Positions 39,059-49,012 are shown, numbered from the stretch's first letter. The stretch: 64,000 bases of DNA from Pseudomonas frederiksbergensis (GCF_003732705.1 NZ_MOBR01000008.1:124001-188000), one strand, 5' to 3'. A program made the numbers and translations. Notes: a model not told the origin generated them from the sequence alone.

Positions 39059-39237
39059 GCCTCATCGCATCGCCCACGGAAACCCCTGTCACGGGATTTC
39101 CGCGGGCAGCTTGTCGCCTGGCGATAGAAATTTGGCGCCAAAAAACAAATTCAGCTTAAAAGTCCCGGGGCCGAGGCGCTAAACTGCCCCTCATCCGCAG
39201 ACCCCACGTCCGAGCTCACGAGCCGGTTTGAGCTGAC

Positions 39238-42084
39238 ATGACCCGCACCCATGAAATCCGCCCCGATCTGGACGAGGGAATCGACCGCAAGGTTCTCAGT
39301 CAGCTGCGCGCACGCTTTCTAAAACTCAATGAAGGTCGCATGGCCCGGGCCATGGAAGGATTGTCGACGCGCCAGCAAGGGGTGTTGACCCTGCTGCCGC
39401 TGTTTTTCCACGTCAATCATCCGCTGTTGCCAGGTTACGTGTCCGGCAGCACGCCGGCCGGGCTGTCGAATTACGAGCCCGACGCCAACACCCTCACCGA
39501 AGCCCAGCGCCTGACCCGTTCGTTTTCCTACAAGCCACGCCACGGTAGCAATCCACCGCGGCCGATCCATGGCCTGTTTCTGATGGGCAGCCTCGGCACC
39601 CTGGCCCAGGCCGATCAGAGCGACATGGACGTGTGGGTGTGCCACGGCCCGGACTTGAGCGAAAGCGAACTCACCGAGCTGCGCAAAAAATGCCAACTGC
39701 TGGAAGCCTGGGCCGCCAGCCAGGGCGCCGAGGCGCATTTCTTCCTGATTGATCCGACTCGTTTCATGCACGGCGAGCGCGATACGCAACTGAGTTCGGA
39801 AGACTGCGGCACCACTCAGCATTACCTGCTGCTGGACGAGTTCTACCGCACCGCAATCTGGCTGGCCGGACGCACGCCAATCTGGTGGCTGGTGCCGGTC
39901 TACGAAGAGACGGGATATCACCAGTACACCCACACGCTGATTTCCAAGCGTTTCATCCGCGCCGATGAAACCCTGGACCTGGGGCACCTGGCGCACATTC
40001 CGCCGGGAGAATTCATCGGTGCCGGGCTCTGGCAGTTGTTCAAGGGCATCGAGTCGCCCTACAAATCGGTGCTCAAACTGCTGCTGATCGAGGTCTACGC
40101 GAGCGAGCACCCCAAGGTCCACTGCCTGAGCCTGCGTTTCAAACAGGCCGTATTCGCCAATCGGCTGGACCTTGATGAGCTGGACCCGTACATCGTGGTT
40201 TACCGCCGCATCGAGGAATACCTGACCGCCCGTGGCGAGCCCGAACGCCTGGAACTGGTGCGCCGTGCGCTGTACCTGAAGGTCAATCGCAAGCTCACCG
40301 GCAGCAACAGTCGCACCGCGAGTTGGCAGCGCTCGCTGCTGGAGCGCCTGGCCAGCGAATGGCACTGGGACCAACGGCAACTGGCGCTGCTCGACAGCCG
40401 CAGCCAGTGGAAAGTCCGCCAGGTCAGCGCCGAACGCCGGGCGCTGGTCAACGAACTGAATTACAGCTATCGCTTCCTGACCCAATTCGCCCGCACCGAG
40501 CAAACCGTCAGCCTGATCAACAAACGCGATCTCAATGTGCTCGGCCGACGGCTGTACGCAGCGTTCGAGCGCAAGGCCGACAAAGTCGAATTCATCAACC
40601 CGGGCATCGCCCCGGACCTGGCCGAAGACACCCTGACCCTGGTGCAGGCGCCAAACAAGAAAGAACCGGGGCAAACCCAATGGGGTTTGTACAACGGCAG
40701 CCTGAACGCCCATGAGTGGGAGCATTTCGCGCCGATCAAACGCAGCCGCCAATTGCTCGAACTGCTGACCTGGAGCCACCGCAACGGCGTGATCGACAGC
40801 AGCACCCGCCTGGCCTTGCACCCCGGCACCAGCGATTTGAGCGAGTTCGAACTGTTCAACCTGCTCGGCAGCCTGCAACAAAGCGTCGCCCTGCCCCTGA
40901 CCACCGTTGCCGAGGAGCCATTACTGCGCGCTGCCGTACCCAGCGAAGTGCTGATCCTGGTGAACGTCGGGGTCGATCCGCTCAAGCACCATCGCGACCT
41001 GAATATCCTGATGACCACCGAGCGCACCGATTCCCTGAGTTACGCCGGGGTTCGGGAAAACCTGGTGCTGACCCTGGATCAGGTCACGCTCAACAGCTGG
41101 AACGAAGTGCTGGTCAGCCGCTACGACGGGCCGCACGCCCTGCTCGACTGCTTGCGCGACTACCTCAACAACCTGCCCAAAGGCCTGGATCAGCCGCGTT
41201 TGCGGGTCCGTTGCTTCTGCCACAACCGTGCGCAATTCATCGCCCGACGGGTCGAAGAAATCCTCGATACCGCGCAGAACCTGCTGTTGAGCAAGCTCAA
41301 TCATCGCTATCTGATTCAGGTCCAGCAGCATTACCACGTGTTGGAACTGGTGCCCGGCCAGGTCAACCACATCGCCCTCGCCACCCTGCCGGCGCTGTTC
41401 GACTATCTGGGCGAAGAGCAGGCCAGCTACAGCCCGCTGCATCTGGACCCGATGGCCCTCGAAGAGCAAGACCTCGCGTTGCTGTTGCCGATGGGCCAGC
41501 CCGAATGCATTCAGGTGTTCTACCGGATCACCGAGCAACAGGCCGATCTGTATGTGCTGGATGAATTCAACGCGCTATGGCAGCAGCGCCTGCCGTATCA
41601 CGACGAGCAAAGCCTGCTGGTGCCGCTGCAACGTTTCCTGCAGTCGATCCTGTATCGCCGGGACGCGTTGCTGCCGATGGAAGCCGCTCAGCCTTTGAGC
41701 CTCGACACGTTGTATTACCAACTGTTGCCGTCCGGCCCCGGTCGCGCCCGTCGTGTTGAAGCGCGACCGGCGCCGCAAACGCCGGTCAACAAACCGTTCT
41801 ACGACGTGCAGGCGATCATCGGCAAAGCCGCACCGGGCCAGGTGCAGGTCACGTTGTATTGCAATCAGCGGGAATTTTCGGAACTGGAGTTTGGCGATCA
41901 GCTGTTTAGCGTCGTCGCCCGGGAGATCATCGATCAGCGCCGCGAGACTGAGCGCTACCGCTGCTACATCACCGACCTGGACCTCTCGGGCCTGCTCGGT
42001 GATGGGCAGAGTTCCAGCAATTTGTATCTGCGTTACAAGGCCGACCTGGAGCGCGCATTGAACGAAGCGCTCGAGCAGGTCTGA
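39238..42084 (+). CDS. cyaA: Class I adenylate cyclase
   Basis: Makes cyclic AMP from ATP in the cytoplasm; 948 residues, slightly above the enterobacterial enzyme. The catalytic nucleotidyltransferase-like N-domain has GSLGTLAQADQSDMDVWV (117-134), with the metal aspartates 129 and 131. The rest is the class I regulatory region. It is followed after only six bases by the convergent rnk stop, so no terminator fits between the two genes. cyaY is 1 kb further on, as in enterobacteria. Confidence 0.96.
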   Translation: MTRTHEIRPDLDEGIDRKVLSQLRARFLKLNEGRMARAMEGLSTRQQGVLTLLPLFFHVNHPLLPGYVSGSTPAGLSNYEPDANTLTEAQRLTRSFSYKPRHGSNPPRPIHGLFLMGSLGTLAQADQSDMDVWVCHGPDLSESELTELRKKCQLLEAWAASQGAEAHFFLIDPTRFMHGERDTQLSSEDCGTTQHYLLLDEFYRTAIWLAGRTPIWWLVPVYEETGYHQYTHTLISKRFIRADETLDLGHLAHIPPGEFIGAGLWQLFKGIESPYKSVLKLLLIEVYASEHPKVHCLSLRFKQAVFANRLDLDELDPYIVVYRRIEEYLTARGEPERLELVRRALYLKVNRKLTGSNSRTASWQRSLLERLASEWHWDQRQLALLDSRSQWKVRQVSAERRALVNELNYSYRFLTQFARTEQTVSLINKRDLNVLGRRLYAAFERKADKVEFINPGIAPDLAEDTLTLVQAPNKKEPGQTQWGLYNGSLNAHEWEHFAPIKRSRQLLELLTWSHRNGVIDSSTRLALHPGTSDLSEFELFNLLGSLQQSVALPLTTVAEEPLLRAAVPSEVLILVNVGVDPLKHHRDLNILMTTERTDSLSYAGVRENLVLTLDQVTLNSWNEVLVSRYDGPHALLDCLRDYLNNLPKGLDQPRLRVRCFCHNRAQFIARRVEEILDTAQNLLLSKLNHRYLIQVQQHYHVLELVPGQVNHIALATLPALFDYLGEEQASYSPLHLDPMALEEQDLALLLPMGQPECIQVFYRITEQQADLYVLDEFNALWQQRLPYHDEQSLLVPLQRFLQSILYRRDALLPMEAAQPLSLDTLYYQLLPSGPGRARRVEARPAPQTPVNKPFYDVQAIIGKAAPGQVQVTLYCNQREFSELEFGDQLFSVVAREIIDQRRETERYRCYITDLDLSGLLGDGQSSSNLYLRYKADLERALNEALEQV

Positions 42085-42090
42085 GGGGTT

Positions 42091-42501
42091 TTATTCCGGA
42101 AAGGCGCCGCCATTGGCCGGCTGCGATTCAACTTCCAGCAGGGTCAGTTTCAGGGTCTTGCCACCCGGTGCCGGCCAGTCGATGTGTTGACCGACTTTCA
42201 GGCCGAGCAAGGCACTGCCCACCGGCGCGAGGATGGAAATCTTGCCTTCGTCGGCATTGGCATCCTTGGGATAAACCAACGTCAGGTGATAGTCCTTGCC
42301 GCTGCTTTCTTCACGGCAATGCACTTTGGAGTTCATGGTCACGACATCGGCGGGTACATCTTCGTGACTAACCAGAGTATCGGCGCGGTCCAGTTCGGTT
42401 TGCAGCGCGATAACGCCCGGCAGCGTGTCATCCAGGCTGTCGATCAGGCGCTCCAGACGTTGCACGTCCAGACGGGTAAGGGTGATGGAAGGTACGGTCA
42501 T
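42091..42501 (-). CDS. rnk: Regulator of nucleoside diphosphate kinase (Rnk/GreA-like)
   Basis: A 136-residue protein with a short N-terminal coiled coil (LTRLDVQRLERLIDSLDD) and a GreA/GreB C-terminal FKBP-like domain (KISILAPVGSALLGLKVGQHIDW). Rnk binds RNA polymerase in competition with Gre factors and suppresses algQ mutations in P. aeruginosa, linking it to algQ at 29 kb. ATG at 42499-42501 gives the family start MTVPSITLTRLD; AAGGAG is 12 bases upstream, a long spacing. An intrinsic terminator precedes it in the leader (see findings). Confidence 0.94.
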   Translation of the reverse strand: MTVPSITLTRLDVQRLERLIDSLDDTLPGVIALQTELDRADTLVSHEDVPADVVTMNSKVHCREESSGKDYHLTLVYPKDANADEGKISILAPVGSALLGLKVGQHIDWPAPGGKTLKLTLLEVESQPANGGAFPE

Positions 42502-42528
42502 GATCCGGGCAGACTCCTTTCTTCTGCA

Positions 42529-42567
42529 CAAAAAAAGCAAAACCCCGCCAGAAAAAGGCGGGGTTTT
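42529..42567 (-). terminator. Intrinsic terminator in the rnk leader
   Basis: On the minus strand the stem AAAACCCCGCC/GGCGGGGTTTT is followed by GC and T7, 27 bases before the rnk ATG. It is a full-strength terminator inside the 5' untranslated region, not after a gene. Confidence 0.8.
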
Positions 42568-42600
42568 CACGAGCCTCGATGGGTTGAGGCGTTTCTGGAC

Positions 42601-42630
42601 ACTATCACAGCTCAATAAATATACAAGTGA
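42601..42630 (-). promoter_or_regulatory. Candidate extended -10 promoter of rnk
   Basis: On the minus strand TGTGATAGT fits an extended -10 (TGn plus GATAGT) in an AT-rich stretch (TTGTATATTTATTGAG) upstream; the -35 is weak. It gives a leader of roughly 93 bases that includes the terminator hairpin. Confidence 0.4.
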
Positions 42631-42682
42631 GGCCGCGACGGACCCGATAGGGGGGATTTTGAACGGGCTTATGCAGAAGACC

Positions 42683-42774
42683 CTGTGGGAGCGGGCTTGC
42701 TCGCGAATGCGGTATGACAGTCACTGTAGATGTCGACTGATATACCGCATTCGCGAGCAAGCCCGCTCCCACAT
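42683..42774. repeat. REPIN (GTGGGAGCGGGCTTGCTCGCGA class)
   Basis: CTGTGGGAGCGGGCTTGCTC and inverted CGAGCAAGCCCGCTCCCACA around a short spacer containing TGTAGATGTCGACTGATA-like sequence, between rnk and the DUF1289 gene. Confidence 0.88.
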
Positions 42775-42784
42775 GGGTTTTGGG

Positions 42785-43003
42785 TCAGGCAGAGGTTTTG
42801 CGTTGAGCGGCCTGGGCACAGATGACCCGACGGCGATCATCGTCGGCCGAGCGCCATTCGCGGATGTCTTCGACATGGCGAAAACACCCCAGGCAGACCT
42901 TCTGTTCATCCAGCCGACACACGCCGCTGCACGGCGAAGGCACCGCCGGGCTGATGTTGCTGTAAAGCGGCTTGGGCGGACGAACAGGTGCAGGCTCGGT
43001 CAC
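42785..43003 (-). CDS. DUF1289 small cysteine-rich protein
   Basis: A 72-residue protein with four cysteines in SPCSGVCRLDEQKVCLGCFR (residues about 23-42), suggesting a metal or Fe-S site, followed by the conserved R(T/D)xxEI-W-like segment HVEDIREWRSADDDRRR. I chose the GTG at 43001-43003 (GTGAGA upstream), which begins four bases after the cyaY stop. That coupling to the iron donor cyaY fits an iron-sulfur role, but none is proven. Confidence 0.82.
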   Translation of the reverse strand: MTEPAPVRPPKPLYSNISPAVPSPCSGVCRLDEQKVCLGCFRHVEDIREWRSADDDRRRVICAQAAQRKTSA

Positions 43004-43007
43004 GATC

Positions 43008-43340
43008 TCACAGGCCTTCGAAATCGAAGTCGGCGCCGGCTTGCTGCTTGACGATGCGCTCGAGCATTTCACCCAGTTGCTCTTCGCTCTTGTCGCACAT
43101 CCAGCGCTCGCTCTCTTCGTCATAGTCGAAGTGGAACCCGCCGGACACTGCGGCCAGCCACAGCTGACGCAACGGTTCCTGGCGGCTGAAGATCAACTGG
43201 CTGCCGTTTTCGAACTTGACGGTGAGCACACCGGCCGAGCTCTCCAGATCGATATCCAGGTCACTCTCATCGAAAATGTCTTCCAGCGATTGCTGGGTGG
43301 CATCGACCAGGTCGTGGAAACGGGCTTCGGTCAAACTCAT
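43008..43340 (-). CDS. cyaY: Frataxin-like iron donor CyaY
   Basis: A 110-residue frataxin homologue that modulates IscS and delivers iron for Fe-S cluster assembly. The acidic helix 1 (LVDATQQSLEDIFDESDLDID) and the beta sheet with GVLTVKFENGSQLIFSRQEPLRQLWLAA are characteristic. Convergent in position to cyaA, from which the name derives. It forms a likely two-gene unit with the DUF1289 gene. Confidence 0.95.
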   Translation of the reverse strand: MSLTEARFHDLVDATQQSLEDIFDESDLDIDLESSAGVLTVKFENGSQLIFSRQEPLRQLWLAAVSGGFHFDYDEESERWMCDKSEEQLGEMLERIVKQQAGADFDFEGL

Positions 43341-43440
43341 TGCAGGAACCTCAAAAAGTGTCTGATCACGCTCAAGCGCCGCAAGATACGGGCGAGCCCC
43401 GGTGATTGCAAAGGATAACGACCAAGGGCGATCACGAAAC

Positions 43441-43532
43441 CTGTGGGAGCGGGCTTGCTCGCGAAGAGGCCATCATATTCAACATCAATGTTGACTGACA
43501 CTACGCCTTCGCGAGCAAGCCCGCTCCCACAA
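43441..43532. repeat. REPIN (GTGGGAGCGGGCTTGCTCGCGA class)
   Basis: CTGTGGGAGCGGGCTTGCTC and inverted GAGCAAGCCCGCTCCCACA around a spacer with AACATCAATGTTGACTGACA. It lies in the divergent region between cyaY and lptM, unusual because it must share space with two promoters. Confidence 0.88.
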
Positions 43533-43654
43533 TGGATTGCCCATAACTGCCGGCATCGGCACAAGGCCCGCCGGACGGGAGCCGCGTTACATAGGCAAGC
43601 TGCCGGGTGGCCGGTATACTCCGGCGCAATTAACGCATTTTCAAGGATTTCGCC

Positions 43655-43831
43655 ATGAAGCGCCTGATCTCTTCCCTTGCCGCGCTCCTCGCGGTCGCCT
43701 GCCTTGTGTCGGCCTGTGGTCAAAAAGGCCCGCTGTACCTGCCTGACGAAAACCAGGACCCTGCCGAGCAGGCCCAGTCTTCGCAAAAGCAGCCTGCCTC
43801 CAAAGCACACAAGCACGACGTCTACCAATAA
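43655..43831 (+). CDS. lptM: LPS translocon maturation factor LptM (YifL-type lipoprotein)
   Basis: A 58-residue lipoprotein. The signal peptide ends in the lipobox [14 protein letters not shown] (cysteine about 21), which is the defining motif of this family; the tail is Gln/Lys-rich and ends in HKHDVYQ. LptM assists oxidative maturation of the LptDE complex in E. coli. AAGGA lies nine bases before the ATG. It is followed 12 bases later by lysA, giving the conserved order lptM-lysA-dapF. Confidence 0.9.
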   Translation: MKRLISSLAALLAVACLVSACGQKGPLYLPDENQDPAEQAQSSQKQPASKAHKHDVYQ

Positions 43832-43843
43832 TAAGGGAACGCC

Positions 43844-45091
43844 ATGGACGCTTTTAATTACCGTGACGGTGAGCTGTTCGCGGAAGGCGTGGCCCTGTCC
43901 GCCATCGCCGAACGCTTCGGCACGCCGACCTACGTCTACTCCCGTGCCCACATCGAAGCCCAGTACCTGGCGTATGCCGATGCCCTGGCCGGTGTGCCGC
44001 ACCTGGTATGTTTTGCGGTCAAGGCCAACTCCAACCTCGGTGTACTGAATGTCCTGGCCCGTCTCGGCGCCGGTTTCGACATCGTCTCCCGTGGTGAACT
44101 GGAACGGGTACTGGCCGCTGGCGGCAGCCCGGACAAGATCGTGTTCTCCGGCGTCGGCAAGACCCGTGAAGACATGCGTCGCGCCCTGGAAGTCGGCGTG
44201 CATTGCTTCAACGTCGAGTCCACCGATGAGCTGGAACGCCTGCAAGTGGTCGCCGCCGAGCTGGGCGTCCGTGCGCCGATCTCCCTGCGTGTGAACCCGG
44301 ACGTCGATGCAGGCACCCACCCGTACATTTCCACCGGTCTCAAAGAGAACAAGTTCGGCATCGCCATCGCCGACGCCGAAGACGTGTACATCCGCGCCGC
44401 GCAACTGCCTAACCTGGAAGTGCTGGGCGTCGATTGCCACATCGGCTCGCAACTGACCAGCCTGCCTCCCTTCCTTGATGCGCTCGATCGCCTGCTGGGC
44501 TTGATCGATCGTCTCGGTGAGTGCGGCATTTACCTGCGTCACATCGACCTCGGTGGCGGCGTCGGCGTGCGTTATCGCGATGAAGAGCCGCCGCTGGTGG
44601 CCGACTACATCAAAGCCGTGCGCGAGCGCTGCGAAGGTCGCGAGCTGGCGCTGGTGTTCGAACCGGGCCGCTACATCGTCGCCAATGGCGGCGTGCTGCT
44701 GACCCAGGTCGAGTACCTCAAGCACACCGAACACAAAGACTTCGCCATCGTCGATGCGGCCATGAACGACCTGATCCGCCCGGCGCTGTACCAGGCCTGG
44801 ATGGACGTCACCGCCGTGCGCCCCCGTGATACCGCCGCTCGCGCCTACGACATCGTCGGGCCGATCTGCGAAACCGGCGACTTCCTGGCCAAGGAACGTG
44901 AGCTGGCCCTGGAAGAAGGCGACCTGCTGGCCGTGCATTCGGCCGGTGCCTACGGGTTTGTCATGAGTTCCAACTACAACACTCGCGGGCGTACCGCCGA
45001 AGTGTTGGTGGACGGTGATCAGGCATTTGAAGTGCGTCGCCGTGAGACGGTAGCCGAGTTGTTTGCTGGCGAAAGCCTGCTGCCGGAGTAA
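43844..45091 (+). CDS. lysA: Diaminopimelate decarboxylase
   Basis: PLP enzyme that decarboxylates meso-diaminopimelate to lysine; 415 residues. The Schiff-base lysine is K60 in [15 protein letters not shown], the glycine-rich phosphate site is in [12 protein letters not shown], and the second-subunit cysteine is in GPICETGDF (about 343). AAGGGA lies before the ATG. It is four bases from dapF, which makes its substrate, so substrate and product steps are co-expressed. Confidence 0.97.
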   Translation: MDAFNYRDGELFAEGVALSAIAERFGTPTYVYSRAHIEAQYLAYADALAGVPHLVCFAVKANSNLGVLNVLARLGAGFDIVSRGELERVLAAGGSPDKIVFSGVGKTREDMRRALEVGVHCFNVESTDELERLQVVAAELGVRAPISLRVNPDVDAGTHPYISTGLKENKFGIAIADAEDVYIRAAQLPNLEVLGVDCHIGSQLTSLPPFLDALDRLLGLIDRLGECGIYLRHIDLGGGVGVRYRDEEPPLVADYIKAVRERCEGRELALVFEPGRYIVANGGVLLTQVEYLKHTEHKDFAIVDAAMNDLIRPALYQAWMDVTAVRPRDTAARAYDIVGPICETGDFLAKERELALEEGDLLAVHSAGAYGFVMSSNYNTRGRTAEVLVDGDQAFEVRRRETVAELFAGESLLPE

Positions 45092-45095
45092 AACC

Positions 45096-45926
45096 ATGCT
45101 GCTGCGTTTTACCAAGATGCACGGCCTGGGCAATGACTTCATGGTCCTCGACCTGGTCAGCCAGCACGCGCACATTCTGCCCAAGCACGCCAAGCAATGG
45201 GGCGATCGGCACACCGGCATCGGTTTCGACCAGTTGCTGATTGTCGAAGCGCCGAGCAACCCGGACGTGGATTTCCGTTACCGGATCTTCAACTCCGACG
45301 GCTCCGAAGTGGAACAGTGTGGCAACGGTGCGCGCTGCTTCGCCCGCTTCGTGCTCGACAAACGCCTGACCGCCAAGCGGCAGATTCGCGTCGAGACCAA
45401 AAGCGGCATCATCGAACTGGATATCCGCAGCGACGGCCAGATCAGTGTCGACATGGGCGCACCGCGCCTGGTGCCGGCCGACATCCCGTTCGAAGCCGAA
45501 GGCCAGGCCTTGAGCTATCAGCTCGAAGTCGACGGCAACACGGTGGAACTGGCAGCGGTATCGATGGGCAACCCCCATGCCGTGCTGCGGGTCAGCGACA
45601 TCAATAACGCACCGGTGCATGAGCTGGGCCCGAAAATCGAACACCATCCGCGCTTCCCGTCGCGGGTCAATGTCGGTTTTCTCCAGGTCATCGACCGGAA
45701 CCGTGCGCAGCTGCGCGTCTGGGAACGCGGGGCCGGGGAAACCCAGGCTTGCGGTACCGGCGCCTGTGCTGCCGCGGTGGCTGCGATCAGCCAGGGGTGG
45801 ATGGATTCGCCGCTATTGATCGACCTGCCCGGCGGGCGCCTGTCCATTGAATGGGCAGGCCCTGGCGAACCGGTCTTGATGACGGGTCCGGCAGTTCGCG
45901 TATATGAAGGACAAGTGCGTCTTTGA
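45096..45926 (+). CDS. dapF: Diaminopimelate epimerase
   Basis: Converts LL- to meso-diaminopimelate, needed for lysine and peptidoglycan. 276 residues. The two catalytic cysteines are in EQCGNGARC (about 74) and QACGTGACA (about 217). The ATG at 45096 gives [15 protein letters not shown], the family start. It is flanked by lysA and the DUF484 gene in the order dapF-DUF484-xerC that is conserved in gamma-proteobacteria. Confidence 0.97.
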   Translation: MLLRFTKMHGLGNDFMVLDLVSQHAHILPKHAKQWGDRHTGIGFDQLLIVEAPSNPDVDFRYRIFNSDGSEVEQCGNGARCFARFVLDKRLTAKRQIRVETKSGIIELDIRSDGQISVDMGAPRLVPADIPFEAEGQALSYQLEVDGNTVELAAVSMGNPHAVLRVSDINNAPVHELGPKIEHHPRFPSRVNVGFLQVIDRNRAQLRVWERGAGETQACGTGACAAAVAAISQGWMDSPLLIDLPGGRLSIEWAGPGEPVLMTGPAVRVYEGQVRL

Positions 45927-45939
45927 GAGAGCCAAATCC

Positions 45940-46665
45940 ATGAAAGATAAGCCCCAGGTCCCCGCCCTACAGCCCGACGAATCCCCTTCCGAAAGCCTTG
46001 AGGCGGCGGCGATTGCCGCGTACCTGGAGGCTCATCCGGATTTCTTCGTCGAGCACGAAGAACTGCTCCCGGCCTTGCGCATTCCCCACCAGCGCGGCGA
46101 TACCGTGTCGCTGGTGGAACGCCAGATGACCATCCTGCGCGACCGTAACATCGAGTTGCGCCATCGCCTGTCGCACCTGATGGACGTCGCTCGCGACAAC
46201 GATCGCCTGTTCGACAAGACCCGTCGCCTGATTCTCGCGTTGATGGATGCCACCAGCCTGGAAGACGTGGTGATCAGCGTCGAAGACAGCCTGCGCCAGG
46301 ACTTCCAGGTGCCTTTCGTCAGCCTCATCCTGCTGGGCGACAACGCCATGCCGGTCGGTCGCTGGGCCACGCACGCCGAAGCGCAAACCGCTATCGGCGG
46401 CCTGCTCTCGGAAGATAAAAGCGTCAGCGGCAGCCTGCGTGAGCACGAACTGGACTTCCTGTTCGGCGAAGAACAACGCAAGCAGATCGGCTCCACCGCC
46501 GTCGTCGCCATCAGCCATCAAGGCATCCACGGCGTCCTGGCCATCGCCAGCCGCGATCCGCAGCACTATAAGAGTTCGGTCGGTACGCTGTTTTTGAGCT
46601 ACATCGCTGAAGTCATGGGCCGCGTGCTGCCACGGGTCAACAACTCCCTGCGCTCGGTACGCTGA
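45940..46665 (+). CDS. DUF484 (YigA-like) protein
   Basis: A 241-residue cytoplasmic protein with an N-terminal helical part ([21 protein letters not shown]) and a GAF-like C-terminal fold (about 85-230). Family function is unknown; the position between dapF and xerC is conserved. The ATG at 45940 follows GAGAGAGCC. It ends two bases before the GTG start of xerC. Confidence 0.9.
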   Translation: MKDKPQVPALQPDESPSESLEAAAIAAYLEAHPDFFVEHEELLPALRIPHQRGDTVSLVERQMTILRDRNIELRHRLSHLMDVARDNDRLFDKTRRLILALMDATSLEDVVISVEDSLRQDFQVPFVSLILLGDNAMPVGRWATHAEAQTAIGGLLSEDKSVSGSLREHELDFLFGEEQRKQIGSTAVVAISHQGIHGVLAIASRDPQHYKSSVGTLFLSYIAEVMGRVLPRVNNSLRSVR

Positions 46666-46667
46666 TC

Positions 46668-47567
46668 GTGGAACGACAACTGGACGCTTACTGCGAACAC
46701 CTGCGCAGTGAGCGGCAGGTGTCGCCCCACACCTTGTACGCCTACCGCCGCGACCTCGACAAAGTGCTGGGCTGGTGCGTCAAACAGAACATCGACAGCT
46801 GGGCCGGGCTGGATATCCAGCGCCTGCGCAGCCTGATCGCGCGCCTGCATTCACAAGGCCAATCGTCCCGCAGTCTGGCGCGATTGCTGTCGGCGGTACG
46901 CGGGCTTTATCACTACCTGAATCGCGAAGGCCTGTGCGATCACGACCCGGCCAATGGCCTGGCGCCGCCCAAGGGCGAACGTCGCTTGCCGAAAACCCTC
47001 GACACTGACCGCGCGTTGCAACTGCTGGAAGGTGCGGTCGAGGATGACTTTCTAGCGCGTCGGGATCAGGCGATTCTGGAGTTGTTCTACTCCTCAGGCT
47101 TGCGGCTTTCGGAGCTGACCGGGCTCAATCTGGATCAACTCGATCTGGCCGACGGCATGGTTCAGGTACTCGGCAAGGGCAGCAAGACCCGACTGCTGCC
47201 GGTGGGCAAAAAGGCGCGCGAAGCGCTGGAGCTGTGGCTACCGCTGCGGGCCATGACCAACCCGGCGGACGACGCGGTATTTGTCAGCCAACAAGGCCGA
47301 CGCCTCGGCCCACGGGCGATTCAGGTACGGGTCAAAGCCGCCGGCGAACGTGAACTTGGGCAAAACCTGCACCCGCACATGCTGCGGCACTCCTTCGCCA
47401 GCCACTTGCTCGAATCCTCCCAAGACCTGCGTGCGGTGCAGGAATTGCTCGGGCACTCGGACATCAAGACCACCCAGATCTACACCCACCTGGACTTCCA
47501 GCACCTGGCAACGGTTTACGACAGCGCCCATCCACGGGCCAAACGCATCAAAGGCGATGAGTCATGA
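46668..47567 (+). CDS. xerC: Tyrosine recombinase XerC
   Basis: Resolves chromosome dimers at dif with XerD during FtsK-driven segregation. 299 residues. The SAM-like N-domain binds DNA; the catalytic residues are in [12 protein letters not shown] (Arg), the KGSK-type lysine hairpin ([13 protein letters not shown]), [12 protein letters not shown] (His and Arg) and [15 protein letters not shown] (His and nucleophilic Tyr). The start is a GTG (46668-46670) two bases after the preceding stop. Its stop overlaps the next start in ATGA. In P. aeruginosa the gene is also called sss. Confidence 0.96.
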   Translation: MERQLDAYCEHLRSERQVSPHTLYAYRRDLDKVLGWCVKQNIDSWAGLDIQRLRSLIARLHSQGQSSRSLARLLSAVRGLYHYLNREGLCDHDPANGLAPPKGERRLPKTLDTDRALQLLEGAVEDDFLARRDQAILELFYSSGLRLSELTGLNLDQLDLADGMVQVLGKGSKTRLLPVGKKAREALELWLPLRAMTNPADDAVFVSQQGRRLGPRAIQVRVKAAGERELGQNLHPHMLRHSFASHLLESSQDLRAVQELLGHSDIKTTQIYTHLDFQHLATVYDSAHPRAKRIKGDES

Positions 47568-48271
47568 GAATCCAGTTGATCACCTTCGACCTCGACGACA
47601 CTTTGTGGGACACCGCCCCGGTGATCGTCAGCGCCGAAGCCATGTTGCGTGAATGGTTGACCGAACATGCGCCGAAACTGGGCGCGGTGCCGGTGGAGCA
47701 TTTGTGGGCGATTCGTGAGCGAGTGCTGAGCAACGAACCGGGCCTCAAGCATCGCATCAGCGCCCTGCGTCGGCGGGTGCTGTTCCATGCGCTGGAAGAG
47801 GCCGGTTACGACCACGGCCAGGCATCAGACCTGGCGGATCAGAGTTTTGAAGTGTTTTTGCATGCCCGGCATCAATTGCAAATCTTCCCTGAAGTGCAGC
47901 CGACCCTGGAAACCCTGGCCAACCATTACGCCCTCGGCGTGGTCACCAATGGCAACGCCGACGTGCGTCGGCTGGGGCTGGCGGATTACTTCAAGTTTGC
48001 GCTGTGTGCCGAAGACATCGGCATCGCCAAGCCCGATGCGCGGTTGTTTCACGAGGCCTTGCAGCGTGGCGGTGCGACGGCCGAGACGGCGGTGCACATT
48101 GGTGATCATCCCGGCGACGACATTGCTGGCGCCCAACAGGCAGGTTTACGTGCAATCTGGTTTAACCCGACGGGCAAGGCTTGGGAAGCAGATCGCTTGC
48201 CGGATGCGGAGATTCGCAGCCTGACGGATTTGCCGGCGTTGCTGGCGCGCTGGAACGCAGCTTCCGCCTGA
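47564..48271 (+). CDS. HAD-superfamily hydrolase (YigB-like)
   Basis: A 235-residue phosphatase of the haloacid dehalogenase family. Motif [11 protein letters not shown] (residues 6-15), motif [11 protein letters not shown], motif III lysine in [11 protein letters not shown] and motif [13 protein letters not shown] are complete. The E. coli relative YigB dephosphorylates FMN and lies in the same place after xerC; the activity here is inferred from that. Translationally coupled to xerC. Two REPINs follow. Confidence 0.9.
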   Translation: MRIQLITFDLDDTLWDTAPVIVSAEAMLREWLTEHAPKLGAVPVEHLWAIRERVLSNEPGLKHRISALRRRVLFHALEEAGYDHGQASDLADQSFEVFLHARHQLQIFPEVQPTLETLANHYALGVVTNGNADVRRLGLADYFKFALCAEDIGIAKPDARLFHEALQRGGATAETAVHIGDHPGDDIAGAQQAGLRAIWFNPTGKAWEADRLPDAEIRSLTDLPALLARWNAASA

Positions 48272-48280
48272 CACAAAACC

Positions 48281-48371
48281 CGTAGGAGCATAGCTTGCTC
48301 GCGATAGCGGTAAGTCAGCCAACATCAATGCCGGCTGACATGGCCCCTTCGCGGGCAAGCCTCGCTCCTAC
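48281..48371. repeat. REPIN
   Basis: CGTAGGAGCATAGCTTGCTC and inverted CGGGCAAGCCTCGCTCCTAC; the two arms belong to slightly different REP variants. Confidence 0.86.
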
Positions 48372-48412
48372 GGAATTGGTGTCGTACGCCGATCATGTGA
48401 ACGACACAAAAC

Positions 48413-48506
48413 CTGTAGGAGCGAGGCTTGCCCGCGAAGAGGCCTTAACATTCAATGTTGATGTTGGCTGACCTACCGCTATCGCGAGCAAGCTTTGCTC
48501 CTACAG
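48413..48506. repeat. REPIN followed by a G9 run
   Basis: CTGTAGGAGCGAGGCTTGCC and inverted GAGCAAGCTTTGCTCCTACAG, again a mixed pair. It ends in nine consecutive G (48506-48514), a likely slippage site. Confidence 0.86.
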
Positions 48507-48536
48507 GGGGGGGGCCACGCCTTTGTAGCGCCCATG

Positions 48537-48565
48537 AAAAAGCCCGCAGCGACGGCGGGCTTTTT
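48537..48565. terminator. Terminator between the HAD gene and sutA
   Basis: AAAAAGCCCGC/GCGGGCTTTTT stem with a GACG-type loop. Symmetric A and T runs allow it to serve both convergent genes. Confidence 0.9.
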
Positions 48566-48586
48566 CAGCAAGCCAGTAGCAGGCGC

Positions 48587-48910
48587 TTAGATAGGCCGGC
48601 TGCCGTACTTGTTGTCAGGTTTCTTGGGCGGATCGGCGACCACATTGGCCTCCACTTCCTGCACCTTGCCACCTTTGGCCAGGAACTCTTCCATGGCCTT
48701 GGCCAGGGCGTCGCGCTCCTTGTTTTTGGCTTCGACGCTTGGCAGCTCATCGACTGACACAGCAGCCTTGGCCTTGCCTTTAGCGGTCGGAACCGGCGTT
48801 TCACCGCCGTCGTCGTCAGCAACGTCTTCCGCTGCTGCTTCCAAGCCTTCTTCGGCCTCGTCTTCGTCGCCTACTTCGAGGTCGTCGTTTTCCAGATCAT
48901 CGTCGCTCAT
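48587..48910 (-). CDS. sutA: RNA polymerase-binding regulator SutA
   Basis: A 107-residue protein, largely disordered. The first 45 residues are strongly acidic (DDDLENDDLEVGDEDEAEEG), the middle is Ala/Lys-rich, and the conserved core ERDALAKAMEEFLAKGGKVQ is followed by the tail KKPDNKYGSRPI. SutA binds the beta subunit of RNA polymerase and supports rRNA transcription during slow growth in P. aeruginosa. Position next to the YjbQ gene and amtB agrees with that genome. GAGGT precedes the ATG. Confidence 0.88.
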   Translation of the reverse strand: MSDDDLENDDLEVGDEDEAEEGLEAAAEDVADDDGGETPVPTAKGKAKAAVSVDELPSVEAKNKERDALAKAMEEFLAKGGKVQEVEANVVADPPKKPDNKYGSRPI

Positions 48911-49012
48911 GTTCTACCTCATGACTTGCGAAAAGCAGATTAGTTATAGCCCAGCTTCGCCATCTGTCGAAGGCCGCTGGAAAAAAATCAACAGCCACTG
49001 GCAATCAGCGGC

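Noticed and set aside
43337..45259. A 640-codon frame on the minus strand across lysA
   Set aside because: It is antisense to lysA and dapF, which are unmistakable.
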